From Verrucomicrobiales bacterium (GTDB lineage Bacteria > Verrucomicrobiota > Verrucomicrobiia > Verrucomicrobiales > V1-33): 64,000 nucleotides of DNA. Positions 17,601 to 25,325 of the stretch are shown here, piece after piece. The notes under the pieces were generated by a model, which had not been told where the DNA came from, did not search any database, and saw only the letters and a list, made by a program, of their open reading frames with translations. Location: positions 1 to 64,000 of the forward strand of contig JAQGPJ010000038.1 in NCBI GenBank assembly GCA_028293125.1, in the 5' to 3' direction. Each line of letters starts with the position of its first letter. The first letter of the stretch is position 1. Position numbers and translations under genes: made by a program.

Positions 17601-18303
17601 TGCCCGGAATCATTTTGCCGGTCAGACTGCTGCAGCCGGAGAAGGCGTGTTCTCCGATGGAGGTGGCCCCTTCCGGAATCCTGATGCTGCTCAGACGGCT
17701 GCAGCCGGCGAAGGCATAATCCCCGATGGTGGTGATTCCGTCCGGAAGGGTGACGCCGGTCAGATCGGTGCAGTCCTGGAAGATCAATGGTTCGATGGAT
17801 CGGACACCGTCGGGAATCCTGACGCTGGTCAGGCTGTCACATCCAAGGAAGGCGGAATATCCAATCGAGGTGACACTGTCCGGAATGGTGATGCCGGTCA
17901 GACCGATACATCCAAGGAAGGCGAAAGCTCCAATGGATTTGACACTGTCCGGAATTGTGACGCTGGTCAGACTGCTGCATTTGGAGAAAGCGTAAATTCC
18001 AATGGAGGTGACACCATGGGGAATGATTATTTCCGAGAGGTTATTTTTTTCCAGGAAAGATTCAGTACCGAGGGCCGTTACAGGCAGTTCATCTAACCTG
18101 TCAGGAATGACAAGCCTGGCCGCACTGCCGGTGTAGCCGGTGATGGTGGCGGTGCTTCCGATACGGATGAAGGTGAAATCGCCGGATTGCTCGCCCTTTA
18201 AGCAGGGCGTGAAGCAAAGAAAAAGGAGGAGGGCGGGGACCGCCACACTCCCCGGACGCATGAGGCCGGGGAAAATTTTTGGCAGGCAGAAGAAAAGGGA
18301 CAT
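14617..18303 (-). CDS. Secreted BspA-type leucine-rich repeat / FG-GAP repeat protein
   Basis: A surface or secreted protein of 1228 residues, probably adhesive; no enzyme motif is seen. The signal peptide is MRPGSVAVPALLLFLCF with start at either 18303 or the ATG at 18261. Residues about 99-489 are 17 tandem 23-residue BspA/TpLRR repeats (pattern TSIGxxAFxxCSxLTSVTIPDxV). Residues about 530-640 resemble an Ig-like choice-of-anchor/HYDIN domain (FSILNTGDV...). Seven FG-GAP-like repeats of about 60 residues follow (QQAYLKASNTGxxDxFGxxVSISGxT), of the kind found in integrin-type beta-propellers. The end has a calcium-binding DPDGDGSPNLEEF segment and a beta-rich terminal domain, a C-terminus shared in style with the giant protein at 52328-60583. 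Confidence 0.88.
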   Translation of the reverse strand: MSLFFCLPKIFPGLMRPGSVAVPALLLFLCFTPCLKGEQSGDFTFIRIGSTATITGYTGSAARLVIPDRLDELPVTALGTESFLEKNNLSEIIIPHGVTSIGIYAFSKCSSLTSVTIPDSVKSIGAFAFLGCIGLTGITIPDSVTSIGYSAFLGCDSLTSVRIPDGVRSIEPLIFQDCTDLTGVTLPDGITTIGDYAFAGCSRLSSIRIPEGATSIGEHAFSGCSSLTGKMIPGSVSSIGAYAFSQCSGLTSVTIPEVVTSIGAYAFYQCSSLTSVTIPEVVTSIRAYAFSECSGLTVVTVPDGVTSIGVGTFLGCNSLTSITIPDSVTSIGYSAFLGCSRLTGVTIPDGITSIEPWIFQDCSSLISITIPDSVIAIGSGAFSSCSQLTSIRIPDGVTSIGEHAFSGCSGLTGKIIPESVTTIGDYAFAGCSRLTDIRIPDGVIAIGDSVFFGCSLPDSITIPASVKSMSGNVFAGCSGLVRVIFEGNAPATSGAGFGGPADLILLISDGRTGFTFPLWHNRRCLILDSLNGPFVVLRGDAPVQENDILNMGTGLAGSTITQVFSILNTGDVPQSMAVSLSAGSSMAFSLKRDSIPDTIAPWKTASFTVLFSPGEAGPMNAGINVVSSGPLPEPYRLNLTGTGVAPAAFSQQAYIKASNSGREDFFGDCTAVSGDTLVVGAPNEDSSGTGEDDTLQDSGAVYVFVKSETGWIQQARLKASNAGSGDHFGITVSIDGDTIIVGASGEGSAATGFNGDQSNDQAPKSGAAYVFTRAAGVWTQQAYLKASNTGTGDFFGNSVSISGNTAAVGARLEDSHATGVNGDQTSNNYYDSGAVYVFERTGRVWRQSAWLKASNTAYQDQFGHCVGISGTTLVVTAPGEDSNATGVNGIQTNNSGIGSGAAYVFVKTGFTWSQQAYLKASNTDRDDTFGHSAAISGNTIIIGAPYERSRATGVNGNQTDNSYYDSGAAYIFVRTGSDWSQEAYLKATNGTLSTGISGGSFGWNVSISGDTAVAGAHRPPAGEMAYVFQRSGATWIQHTLLKASNSEIGDHFGRATAVSGDTIAIGASGESSASTGIGGDQSDNNALDAGAAYIFQTATGPDTVSIQQWRLAHFGTVENARDAADTSDPDGDGSPNLEEFTAGTLPKDGGDTFKVFSARRQGEAFTLTMPGRVGRAYQLVRSSNPATASGFWISVASVGPVIADGVLELTDPAPPAGRAFYRVIVSLP
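16836..18009 (-). repeat. 17-unit tandem array of 69-bp LRR repeats
   Basis: The array encodes the BspA-type leucine-rich repeats. Units are 69 bp with little length change. Unit types recur in the same order (SAFLGC, then IFQDC, DYAFAGC and EHAFSGC types), so blocks of several units have been copied. Units at 17435-17503 and 17504-17572 are nearly identical, which indicates recent duplication. Confidence 0.85.
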
Positions 18304-18610
18304 GGGGGGAAACAGATATCAGGGCGGGAGAAGGAGCTTGGGCTGATGCGAGGGAGACAGCAGCTGGAAAAGAGATTCTGCGTCTGGATTAACGGAATGT
18401 TCAAAAGTGAAAAACCGCACATTAACCCGTGATCCGCTTCCACGCAAAACTCCTTTTGTGGCGCAGCGGATTTTTGCACTCTGTTTGAGTCCGATTGCCG
18501 CCGGTGTCGCTGATAGACAGGCTGCCTGCCGCCCCGCCGCATCCGGGTATACACTCCTTGCTTTTCCCGCTCTGACGGAGGAGCCAGCCTGATTTTCGGA
18601 ACGAAACTTC
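18304..18610. other. Intergenic region upstream of the LRR/FG-GAP gene
   Basis: It contains no supported gene. It lies between the LRR gene start and the end of the broken terD gene. It should contain the promoter of the LRR gene, but no clear boxes or hairpin terminator were recognised. Confidence 0.4.
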
Positions 18611-19204
18611 CTAAAGATTCGCCACCTGCACCTGCATCAGCCGCCCGCCCGCATCCGGGCTCAGCAAAATCTGATGGCCCTCCCGCAGCTCGGTCATGGA
18701 GTTGGGCGGAATCGGGGTGTTGGTGGTCAGTTCCCGCATGGCGGGCAGCCGCCGGTTGATGAGATGCCATTTGCCGGCCCAGCTCGTATTTGCAGATCTC
18801 CGCCCCGGTAAGCTGGTCATAGATGCGGATGAAGGAATTCCGCACCTGCCCGAAGTTCTGCCGTCTGGCCTCGAAATTATCAATCGTGACCGTGAAGATG
18901 ATCTGCTCGATCCTGGGATCAACCAAGGCCAGCTCCACCTCCAAGGTCTCATCGTCGCCGCTGGAGTTGCCTCCCGTGCAGTCATCCCCGGAGGATTTGA
19001 TGCCTTTGTCCGGGGATTCCGGGTTGTTGTAGAACACAAAAAAGGCGGAGGACGGCACTTGGCCATCGGCTGCGGTCATGAAGGCGGAGGCGTCCAGATC
19101 ATAGTCGTGCGAGGAGGCGCTGGGATTCGGATCCCATCCGAGACCGACGCAGATTTTCTGGAGACCAATGTCAACACGCTGACCTTTGTGAGATTAATAA
19201 GCAT
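18611..19204 (-). pseudogene. terD: Frameshifted terD-like (tellurium/stress resistance) gene
   Basis: TerD-family proteins are calcium-binding cytoplasmic stress proteins. Translation from the ATG at 19204 gives MLINLTK. The expected continuation, GQRVDIGLQKICVGLGWDPN, is in another frame, entered by one missing base near 19182-19187. That frame holds the rest of a canonical TerD domain (YDLDASAF, FVFYNN, RRQNFGQVRNSFIRI, KYEL). Around 18780-18790 it breaks again: about 16 residues before the usual GEWKF-like segment are missing, and the reading moves to a third frame (GKWHL...) that ends at 18611 with 50 unrecognised residues. With two disruptions, decay is more likely than a sequencing slip. 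Confidence 0.8.
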
Positions 19205-19238
19205 ACTGCCGGATATTTAAAGAGGGATTAACAAAAAT

Positions 19239-20117
19239 TCAAGCGCCGGACCCGGCGGTTTTATTCTGAAAAAGCCCGATAAGGAGCCGGAAAGGCCAAG
19301 CCAGAATGCCCAGAATGGTGCCCGTGATCAGGGAATAAATTTTCAAGGGAAACCGGGCCGCTTTGAGGACCGGATCGGCAAGCTTCTGAAAGCCCGTCGG
19401 GGATTCAACGATTTTTTTGGGGCGGGGCTCATAGAGCAGTGTCAGGACGATGATGACGATGATGCCCAAGAATTTCTGAAAGGCGCTGACGTGGATGGAC
19501 GGCTGAAGCAGCTCCACGATCAGAATACAGCCCACAAACCCGATCAGCAGAAAGGCCGTGTGCTCCAGAATGGGAAACCGTGTGATCAGCCGGATGCAGT
19601 ATCCCGCCAGAAACCGGAGCGCCAGTATCCCAATGAAAACCCCCGCGCACACCACCCACAGGCGCGTGTCGATGGCCACGGCGGCGACCACATTGTCCAC
19701 ACTGAGGGTGAGGTCCAGAATCTCAATGGCCAGCACCGTCATCCAGAATCCCCGGCGCTTTTTGCCACCCTCCGCGTCATCATCATCCCCGCCCCCCTCC
19801 TTCCCTCCGCTGAAGTGCGAGGCCATCAGATGGATCAGATAGGCGGCTCCCACGATTTTCAGCCACGGGTTCGCAATGATCCAGGCGGCCCCCCACATGC
19901 AGAGGCCCCGGAATCCGTAGGCTCCGATAATACCGTATCTCAAAGCCTTTTGCTGCTCCGCCTCCGGAAGATGCCCGGCCAGCGCGGCGATGGCCAGCGC
20001 ATTGTCCACGGACAGCAGGCCCTCGATAATGACAAGGGAGAGGATAACAGGCAGAGCAGTGGAGATATCGCTCCAGCCGGGCAGGACGATGGCCAAAACA
20101 GGGATTGCGTCAAACAT
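19239..20117 (-). CDS. TerC family integral membrane protein
   Basis: A protein of 292 residues with seven to nine membrane helices. The two family signatures SVDNALAIA (in helix 2) and SVDNVVAAV (after the central loop) supply the buried acidic and Asn residues conserved in TerC/Alx proteins, which are linked to tellurite resistance and manganese export. A charged cytoplasmic loop (GGGDDDDAEGGKKRR) separates the halves. The stop of this gene is 35 bases before the start of the broken terD, so the two probably formed one transcript. An AT-rich stretch at 20140-20185, with TATAAAT and TATTAAT motifs on the minus strand, is the likely promoter region. Confidence 0.88.
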   Translation of the reverse strand: MFDAIPVLAIVLPGWSDISTALPVILSLVIIEGLLSVDNALAIAALAGHLPEAEQQKALRYGIIGAYGFRGLCMWGAAWIIANPWLKIVGAAYLIHLMASHFSGGKEGGGDDDDAEGGKKRRGFWMTVLAIEILDLTLSVDNVVAAVAIDTRLWVVCAGVFIGILALRFLAGYCIRLITRFPILEHTAFLLIGFVGCILIVELLQPSIHVSAFQKFLGIIVIIVLTLLYEPRPKKIVESPTGFQKLADPVLKAARFPLKIYSLITGTILGILAWPFRLLIGLFQNKTAGSGA

Positions 20118-20536
20118 GGGAATGATTTCCGCATGATGGTTATGGCATAAAATGAATTTAAAAATGAAAATTTATAAATATTAATATGGGGTGCGTTGCC
20201 ATAGGTTGAGCGGCTCGGTGGAACAGCCGTCCGGCTGCCCCGCCCGTTGCCGCTGCTTTTGCAGTTTTCAGAGCTTGGAAATCCAAAGCCTTATAGCATC
20301 CGTCTTTCGGAATTTGGCGAGGCTGCTCCGGACTCTGACAGCTGGAACTTCCGTGCTGTATTAAAGGAATACGGTTTGTGTATGCATGGCATCCGGGAAG
20401 AACGGAATGCTGGAAAGACCGGTTCTCCAGCACCGGGCCGGATGCCCAGGGGAGACAGCCGTTTCACATGGTTATCCAGCCGGCTTGCGCCGCATTCCAG
20501 TCCGGGTGTCAATCAGGCAGTTGACAGGGACGGCCG
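20118..20536. other. Intergenic region between terC and the C-methyltransferase gene
   Basis: The left end is AT-rich (20140-20190) and probably holds the terC promoter. The rest, 20200-20536, contains short open frames on both strands with no recognisable motif and may be degraded coding sequence. I see no structured RNA. Confidence 0.4.
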
Positions 20537-21718
20537 CTACAACGGAATCAGCTTCGGCTGGCACCCCAAGCTGGCGAGCGTGGCGCTGATTTCCGGCAGG
20601 TAATTGCTGTTGGCCACGAGGATGACGGGAATGGTTTTCACCTCCGGGGACTGCGGGGCGATCACGCGGATACCGGTGCCGGGCAGGAACATGCCCTGTT
20701 TGGAGGGATTGGAGTCGATGACAAATGCCGGCGGAGACTCCGTCAGCGCGTTGCCCAGCGACACTCCCTTGGCACCGGCGCCCCAGATCGCCCAGCCGCC
20801 GGCGGCACCGGCCTGGGCCAGTTTTTCAGTCACATCGCGCCGGGAGGCACTGAGGGCTCCGGCCAGGGTCTCCAGCTGTCCGGGCACCGGCTCCTGTCCG
20901 GGGTGGTCTGTTTTTCCACCGGGGGCAGGACGGATTTCCAGTGCCTGATACTGGCCGCCGAAAATCAGCCGATGGTCCAGCACTGCAAACCCCGCCAGCT
21001 CCGCCAGCCGCCGCAGGTTGTTCATAGGAAAATAATTGCAGTGCTCGTAAAAAACATCCCAGAACGCCTGATGCTCCACGATCCACTCCAGCGCCGGCGT
21101 CTCAATATAAACGGGCGCACCGCCGCCGGCCTCGGAGATGCCGTGCAGCAGCTTCATGAAATCCCCGATTTGGGGAACGTGCTCCACCACGTGCCGGCAG
21201 ATGATGAGGTCCAGTTTGCCGGTCACATCCTCCGGAGTGACATACCGCTGGAAGAAAGTGATGCCGCCATCCTCCGTGAGGCCGGGATGCTCGCAGGAGG
21301 TGTCGTAGCCCAGTCCCTGCGCCCCGGCGCGGCGGCACAGGATTTGAAGAAAATCCCCTTTGCCGCAGCCCACCTCCAACACGGTTCCCCTTGTGGTAAG
21401 ATATTTTCCGGTCAGGGAATCCGCAGTGTCCTGCAGCATGCCGAGAAAGCCCGCCGAGAAATTCTGGCGGTTCTCATAACGCTCGTCATACGGGATGGCG
21501 GCCGCGTCCAGAATGGCGTTGAAAACGAGGCCGCAGGTGTTGCATTCCCTCAGGTGCAGATCCCGCCGGGGAACGTTTTGGGCCTCCTGGGCGGAGCCGA
21601 AGCGGTAATTCAGAATGACGGGCTGCGCAGCCAGAAAAAGGCTGCCTCCAAGGCTTGAACCGCCGCAGCCTGGACACTGCGTCAGAGCGGGCGGGGAAGG
21701 GCTGGTGGCGGAGGACAC
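20537..21718 (-). CDS. SAM-dependent methyltransferase, sugar C-methyltransferase type
   Basis: A protein of 393 residues with the three-part layout of NDP-hexose C-methyltransferases. The N-terminal zinc-binding part has CPGCG and a later CNTCGLVFN. The central SAM-binding Rossmann domain has VLEVGCGKGDFLQ, with ICRHVVEHVP after it. The C-terminal domain carries a second nucleotide-fold-like glycine motif (WAIWGAGAKG). The family methylates sugar carbons in deoxysugar, surface polysaccharide or antibiotic pathways, but no other sugar-pathway genes lie nearby, so the substrate is unknown. The start at 21718 is a GTG; no Shine-Dalgarno sequence is obvious. Confidence 0.85.
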   Translation of the reverse strand: MSSATSPSPPALTQCPGCGGSSLGGSLFLAAQPVILNYRFGSAQEAQNVPRRDLHLRECNTCGLVFNAILDAAAIPYDERYENRQNFSAGFLGMLQDTADSLTGKYLTTRGTVLEVGCGKGDFLQILCRRAGAQGLGYDTSCEHPGLTEDGGITFFQRYVTPEDVTGKLDLIICRHVVEHVPQIGDFMKLLHGISEAGGGAPVYIETPALEWIVEHQAFWDVFYEHCNYFPMNNLRRLAELAGFAVLDHRLIFGGQYQALEIRPAPGGKTDHPGQEPVPGQLETLAGALSASRRDVTEKLAQAGAAGGWAIWGAGAKGVSLGNALTESPPAFVIDSNPSKQGMFLPGTGIRVIAPQSPEVKTIPVILVANSNYLPEISATLASLGCQPKLIPL

Positions 21719-21896
21719 GGCGCTCCCTAGGATGCCGGTCCCACCCTGTCAATAAGGAATCCTTCCCGGTGCGGGAGCAGTGGTATGAAGGCCGGGGGCA
21801 CCCCTTTCATCCGTGGGTTTCCCCGCTCATGGCACCCGGCGGCGGCGCGCCGGGAATGCTGTTGTGTTTGCGGAATTCCGCCCCACTCTCAGGGGA

Positions 21897-22871
21897 ATGG
21901 ATTACGATTGGAGCAGCCTTGAGGAACTGCGGAGCACTTATCTGGACGGCACCGCGGGAAAAGCGGATTACTGGTCGGGAGAGACGCTGCTGGCGGGATA
22001 TGATGTCACCTTTGCCCGGCGGATCGCCTGGAAATGGCACTTTGTGTTTCAGGATCTGGCACGGCTGGGTTGGACGCCCCCGCCGGAGTGCCCGGTGCTG
22101 GACTGGGGCTGCGGAACCGGAGTGGCCGTGCGTGAGTTTCTAAAGGCTTGGCCGGAGGCGGGCGGGGCGGGGGTGCGGCTGTTTGACCGGTCCCCGAAAG
22201 CCATGCGGTTTGCCTCCGGGGCCGTCAGCCGGGAGTTTCCCGATGTGAATGTCAGCCTGGGCGTGCCCACGGAAGACGGATTCATTTTGCTCCTCAGCCA
22301 TGTGCTGACGGAGCTCAGCGATCCTGCTGTGGCGGAACTTCAAAAGCTGGCGGAACGCGCCTCGGCGGTGCTGTGGGTGGAGCCGGGCACCAGCGCCGCC
22401 AGCCACCGGCTGGTGCAGGCACGCGAAAAACTGCGCGCCACCTTTTACCCCGTGGCACCCTGCACGCACTGTGAGGGCTGCGGACTGCTGGCCCCCGGTC
22501 ATGAGCAGGACTGGTGTCACTTTTTCGCCACGCCTCCCAGCGAGGTCTATACGGACGGGGAATGGGTGCGGTTCGGGCGTGAGATGGGGATCGATCTGCG
22601 CTCGCTGCCTCTGAGCTACCTGGTGCTGGACCGCCGTGCGCCCGCATCCGCCACATCCCTGCCGGATGGAACGGTCCGCGTGGTGGGACGCCACCGGCTT
22701 TACAAAGGGCATGCCCAGCTGGATGCCTGTGATGCCTCCGGAGTCCACGAGCGCCGCTTCACCAAACGCACGGATCCCGCCTTCTTCCGGGCCATGAACA
22801 AGCACCGCACCGGCACGCTCCAGCAATGGACCTTGGACGGGAATGAGGTCACATCGCTGAAAGAGCTGTGA
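21897..22871 (+). CDS. Rsm22-like ribosomal small-subunit methyltransferase family protein
   Basis: A cytoplasmic protein of 324 residues from the ATG at 21897 (MDYDWSS). The SAM-binding motif VLDWGCGTGVAV is followed, in the second half, by a cysteine-rich motif CTHCEGCG and DWCHF. Both are diagnostic of the Rsm22 family (PF09243), whose mitochondrial members are needed for ribosome assembly and bind an iron-sulphur cluster through these cysteines. Bacterial members are poorly characterised. It is divergent from the C-methyltransferase, and no operon partner is evident. Confidence 0.8.
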   Translation: MDYDWSSLEELRSTYLDGTAGKADYWSGETLLAGYDVTFARRIAWKWHFVFQDLARLGWTPPPECPVLDWGCGTGVAVREFLKAWPEAGGAGVRLFDRSPKAMRFASGAVSREFPDVNVSLGVPTEDGFILLLSHVLTELSDPAVAELQKLAERASAVLWVEPGTSAASHRLVQAREKLRATFYPVAPCTHCEGCGLLAPGHEQDWCHFFATPPSEVYTDGEWVRFGREMGIDLRSLPLSYLVLDRRAPASATSLPDGTVRVVGRHRLYKGHAQLDACDASGVHERRFTKRTDPAFFRAMNKHRTGTLQQWTLDGNEVTSLKEL

Positions 22872-23102
22872 GGGTGCCGGGCAGGCGGACGGTGCCAATG
22901 GCCGGGTGCGGCATCAGGTGATTTTGGGCCCTGTCACCGCGGTCAAGGATCAGACCCACGCAGATCAGCCGTGCGGAGCGAGGGAGTCGCTGGACAGAGC
23001 CATGCCGGCCACGCGGAACCCCATTTCCCAGCCTCCGCAGTCAGCCTGCCCAGTGGTTCACAGCGCATTGACGCAGTGGGCCCATTCATCTACTCTGCCA
23101 CT

Positions 23103-23375
23103 GTGAGCACCAAGCAAATCAACCTCCGTGAGTTTTGTGAGCATGCTCAGGACACACTTCAGGAAATGGAGAAAAACCAAGTCCTCCTCGAGCTTGTGCG
23201 CGATGGCGAGGTCATCGCTTATGTATCCCCCGCCGCCAAACCAAAAGGGAACACCAGCACGATGGCGGACTGGCTCGGCACAGGAGCGGGTTTCCAATTG
23301 GCTCCCGGATGCAGCTTGGAGGATCCCGCCTTTGAGCCGGGGGATTGGGAGGATTTTGCGGACTCGGACGACTGA
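23103..23375 (+). CDS. Antitoxin of a PIN-type toxin-antitoxin pair (Phd/YefM-like)
   Basis: A 90-residue protein from a GTG start. The N-terminal half (STKQINLREF...VLLELVRDGEVIAYVSP) fits Phd/YefM-type antitoxins, where the first beta strand and helices form the DNA-binding dimer. The acidic C-terminus (EDPAFEPGDWEDFADSDD) should wrap the toxin. It stands 14 bases upstream of a PIN-domain toxin gene. Other in-frame codons upstream are not conserved-looking. No Shine-Dalgarno sequence precedes the GTG. Confidence 0.7.
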   Translation: MSTKQINLREFCEHAQDTLQEMEKNQVLLELVRDGEVIAYVSPAAKPKGNTSTMADWLGTGAGFQLAPGCSLEDPAFEPGDWEDFADSDD

Positions 23376-23389
23376 CATTGCATTCTTTC

Positions 23390-23789
23390 ATGCAGTATCT
23401 GCTAGACACCAACGCGTGGCTTCGCTGGTTTCACAGGCCCCATGAGCTTTCCCATTCCGTCCGCCAGTTGTTGAGCGCACAACAATCGGTGGCCCTCTCT
23501 CTCGCCCATGAGCATCGTCGAGGTCGCTCAGAAGCATGATAAAGGAAAACTCGCCCTCCCCCTTCCGCTGCGGCAGTGGGTAATCCAATCGCTCCCCGCG
23601 GGCTGGGTCCATCTTCTGCCGATCACTGCCGAAGTCGCCCTTCGCGCCTATGCCTGGCCTGTGGATTTTCATGTTGATCCCGCGGACCGCCTGATTGCCG
23701 CCACCGCCGTGGAAAACCATCTCATCCTCGTGACCTCCGATGAGAAGCTTCTGGCAAGGGCCGACCTGAAAACAGTTTCCACCCGCTGA
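23390..23789 (+). pseudogene. PIN-domain toxin, frameshifted at a CT tract
   Basis: A PIN ribonuclease toxin (VapC-like) read in two frames. From the ATG at 23390, YLLDTNAWLRWF carries the first catalytic Asp, and this frame ends at 23539. The second frame, from about 23508, has MSIVEVAQKH (catalytic Glu), then DPADRLIAATA and LVTSDEKLL (further acidic residues). The break coincides with the tract (CT)4C at 23495-23503. One extra CT or TC unit would join the frames as ALSLSPMSIVEV. All active-site residues survive, so the shift is recent, a sequencing error, or a switch. As written, no full toxin is made. Confidence 0.75.
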
Positions 23790-23837
23790 CCACGCATGCC
23801 GTCAGCCATTGGTCCGCCAATGGCCCACCCTGCACCC

Positions 23838-25325
23838 TCACGCCACCACCTGCCGGATCACATTCCCCTCCACATTGGTCAGGCGGCGCTGGATGCCGTT
23901 GTGCTCGAAGGTCAGGCGCTCGTGATCCAGGCCGAGCAGGTGCAGGATGGTGGCGTTGAAGTCGTAGAGCGGGTGGATGTCCTGCACCGCCTTCTGGCCC
24001 AGTTCATCGGTGACTCCGTGGCTCACGCCGGGCTTCACCCCGGCTCCGGTGAGCCAGCAGGTGAAGCCGTCCGGATTGTGGTCGCGGCCTTTGGCTCCTT
24101 TCTGGAAGAAGGGCATGCGCCCGAACTCCGTGCACCAGACCACAAGGGTGTCCTCCAGCAGGCCCCGCGCCCGCAGGTCGCGGATCAGGGCGGCGGCGGG
24201 CTGGTCGAGGATCTCCGCATGGACATCATACTGCTCCTTCAGGGCGCTGTGACCGTCCCAGTTGAGCTTGCCGCCGCTGGCGTAGGCTCCGTTGAAAAGC
24301 TGCACGAAGCGCACGCCCTTCTCGATCAGCCGGCGGGCGAGGATGCAGTTTTTGGCGAAGGCGGCCTTGTCAGGATTCCCGGTGTCGTCCGCGCCGTACA
24401 TGCGGAGGATGTGCGCGGGTTCGGTGCCGAGGTCGCCGATGCCGGGCACGCTGAGCTGCATGCGGGCGGCCAGTTCATAGCTGGCGATGCGGGCCGCCAG
24501 CTTGCTGTCGCCGGGATTGGCCTCCAGATGGCGGGCGTTCATCCGCTGCAGCAGCGAGCGCCCGGCGTGGTCGGCGTCGCTGGAGACACCGGGGGCCGTC
24601 AGATGCCTGACAGGATTTTTCGAGCTGAGGGTTGTGCCTTGGAACGCCGCCGGGAGAAAGCCGGGCCCCCAGTTGTTCGACCCGTTCTGAGGCACCCCGC
24701 GGGGATCGGGAATGGCGACGTAGGAGGGCAGTTCCTGGCTTTCGCTGCCCAGCGCATAGGTCACCCACGATCCCAAGGACGGAAAGCCGTCCAACACAAA
24801 GCCCGTGGACAGGAAGTTCTCGGCGGGTCCGTGGGTATTCGACTTGCTGGTCAGGGAATGGACGAAGGCGATGTCATCCGTCAGCCCGGCGAGGTGGGGG
24901 ATGAGGTCGGACACCATCTTGCCCGTCCGGCCGCGCGGGCGGAATTCATACTGCGGCCGGGCCAGATTGCCGGCGGGCCCTTGGAAGGTCACCGCCGGTC
25001 CGTTGGGCAGCGGCTTGCCGTCCCATTTGATCAGCTCCGGCTTGTAATCCCAGGTCTCCAGCTGGCTCACGGCCCCGGCGCAGAAGATCACCACCACGTT
25101 TTTCGCTTTTCCCGCAAAATGGCCTAGTCTCGGCGCATAGGGTCTGGCGGAATCGATGACCGGGCCGTCGCCGCCGATGTGGCCGCCCTCCGCCAGAAGC
25201 CCGTCCAGCCCCAGCAGATTGGTCAGCGCGATGGATCCCAGCGCGGTGGCGCTGCTCGACAGGAAGCGCCGGCGGCTGAGCAACGCCTGTCCGGCGCTGG
25301 AGAGGAGTTCGGCGTGGTGGGTCAT
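23838..25325 (-). CDS. DUF1501 protein with Tat signal
   Basis: A protein of 495 residues exported by the Tat pathway. The signal is [14 protein letters not shown] near residues 18-31, followed by a hydrophobic stretch. DUF1501 proteins belong to the alkaline-phosphatase/sulfatase-like superfamily. Visible pieces are [17 protein letters not shown] near the N-terminus, and VVWCTEFGR and GRDHNP near the C-terminus, which hold likely metal ligands. They are almost always encoded next to a PSD1/DUF1549/DUF1553 cytochrome, as here, where the upstream gene's stop and this gene's ATG overlap by four bases (ATGA). The joint function is unknown, possibly in polymer degradation. Confidence 0.93.
   Translation of the reverse strand: MTHHAELLSSAGQALLSRRRFLSSSATALGSIALTNLLGLDGLLAEGGHIGGDGPVIDSARPYAPRLGHFAGKAKNVVVIFCAGAVSQLETWDYKPELIKWDGKPLPNGPAVTFQGPAGNLARPQYEFRPRGRTGKMVSDLIPHLAGLTDDIAFVHSLTSKSNTHGPAENFLSTGFVLDGFPSLGSWVTYALGSESQELPSYVAIPDPRGVPQNGSNNWGPGFLPAAFQGTTLSSKNPVRHLTAPGVSSDADHAGRSLLQRMNARHLEANPGDSKLAARIASYELAARMQLSVPGIGDLGTEPAHILRMYGADDTGNPDKAAFAKNCILARRLIEKGVRFVQLFNGAYASGGKLNWDGHSALKEQYDVHAEILDQPAAALIRDLRARGLLEDTLVVWCTEFGRMPFFQKGAKGRDHNPDGFTCWLTGAGVKPGVSHGVTDELGQKAVQDIHPLYDFNATILHLLGLDHERLTFEHNGIQRRLTNVEGNVIRQVVA

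Noticed and set aside
16836-18009. Repeat array considered as CRISPR
   Set aside because: Units are 69 bp, coding, contiguous and without spacers between identical repeats. They encode leucine-rich repeats.
17095-18096. Plus-strand open frame of 333 codons over the LRR array
   Set aside because: The 69-bp repeat is a multiple of three, so opposite-strand frames stay open by necessity. The minus-strand LRR protein with signal peptide is the real gene.
20247-20603. Plus-strand 118-codon frame between terC and the C-methyltransferase
   Set aside because: No family resemblance and it runs into the 3' end of the opposite-strand methyltransferase gene; left as unassigned intergenic sequence.
23796-25127. 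Plus-strand open frame of 443 codons
   Set aside because: Antisense to the DUF1501 gene, whose Tat signal and conserved blocks define the true strand.
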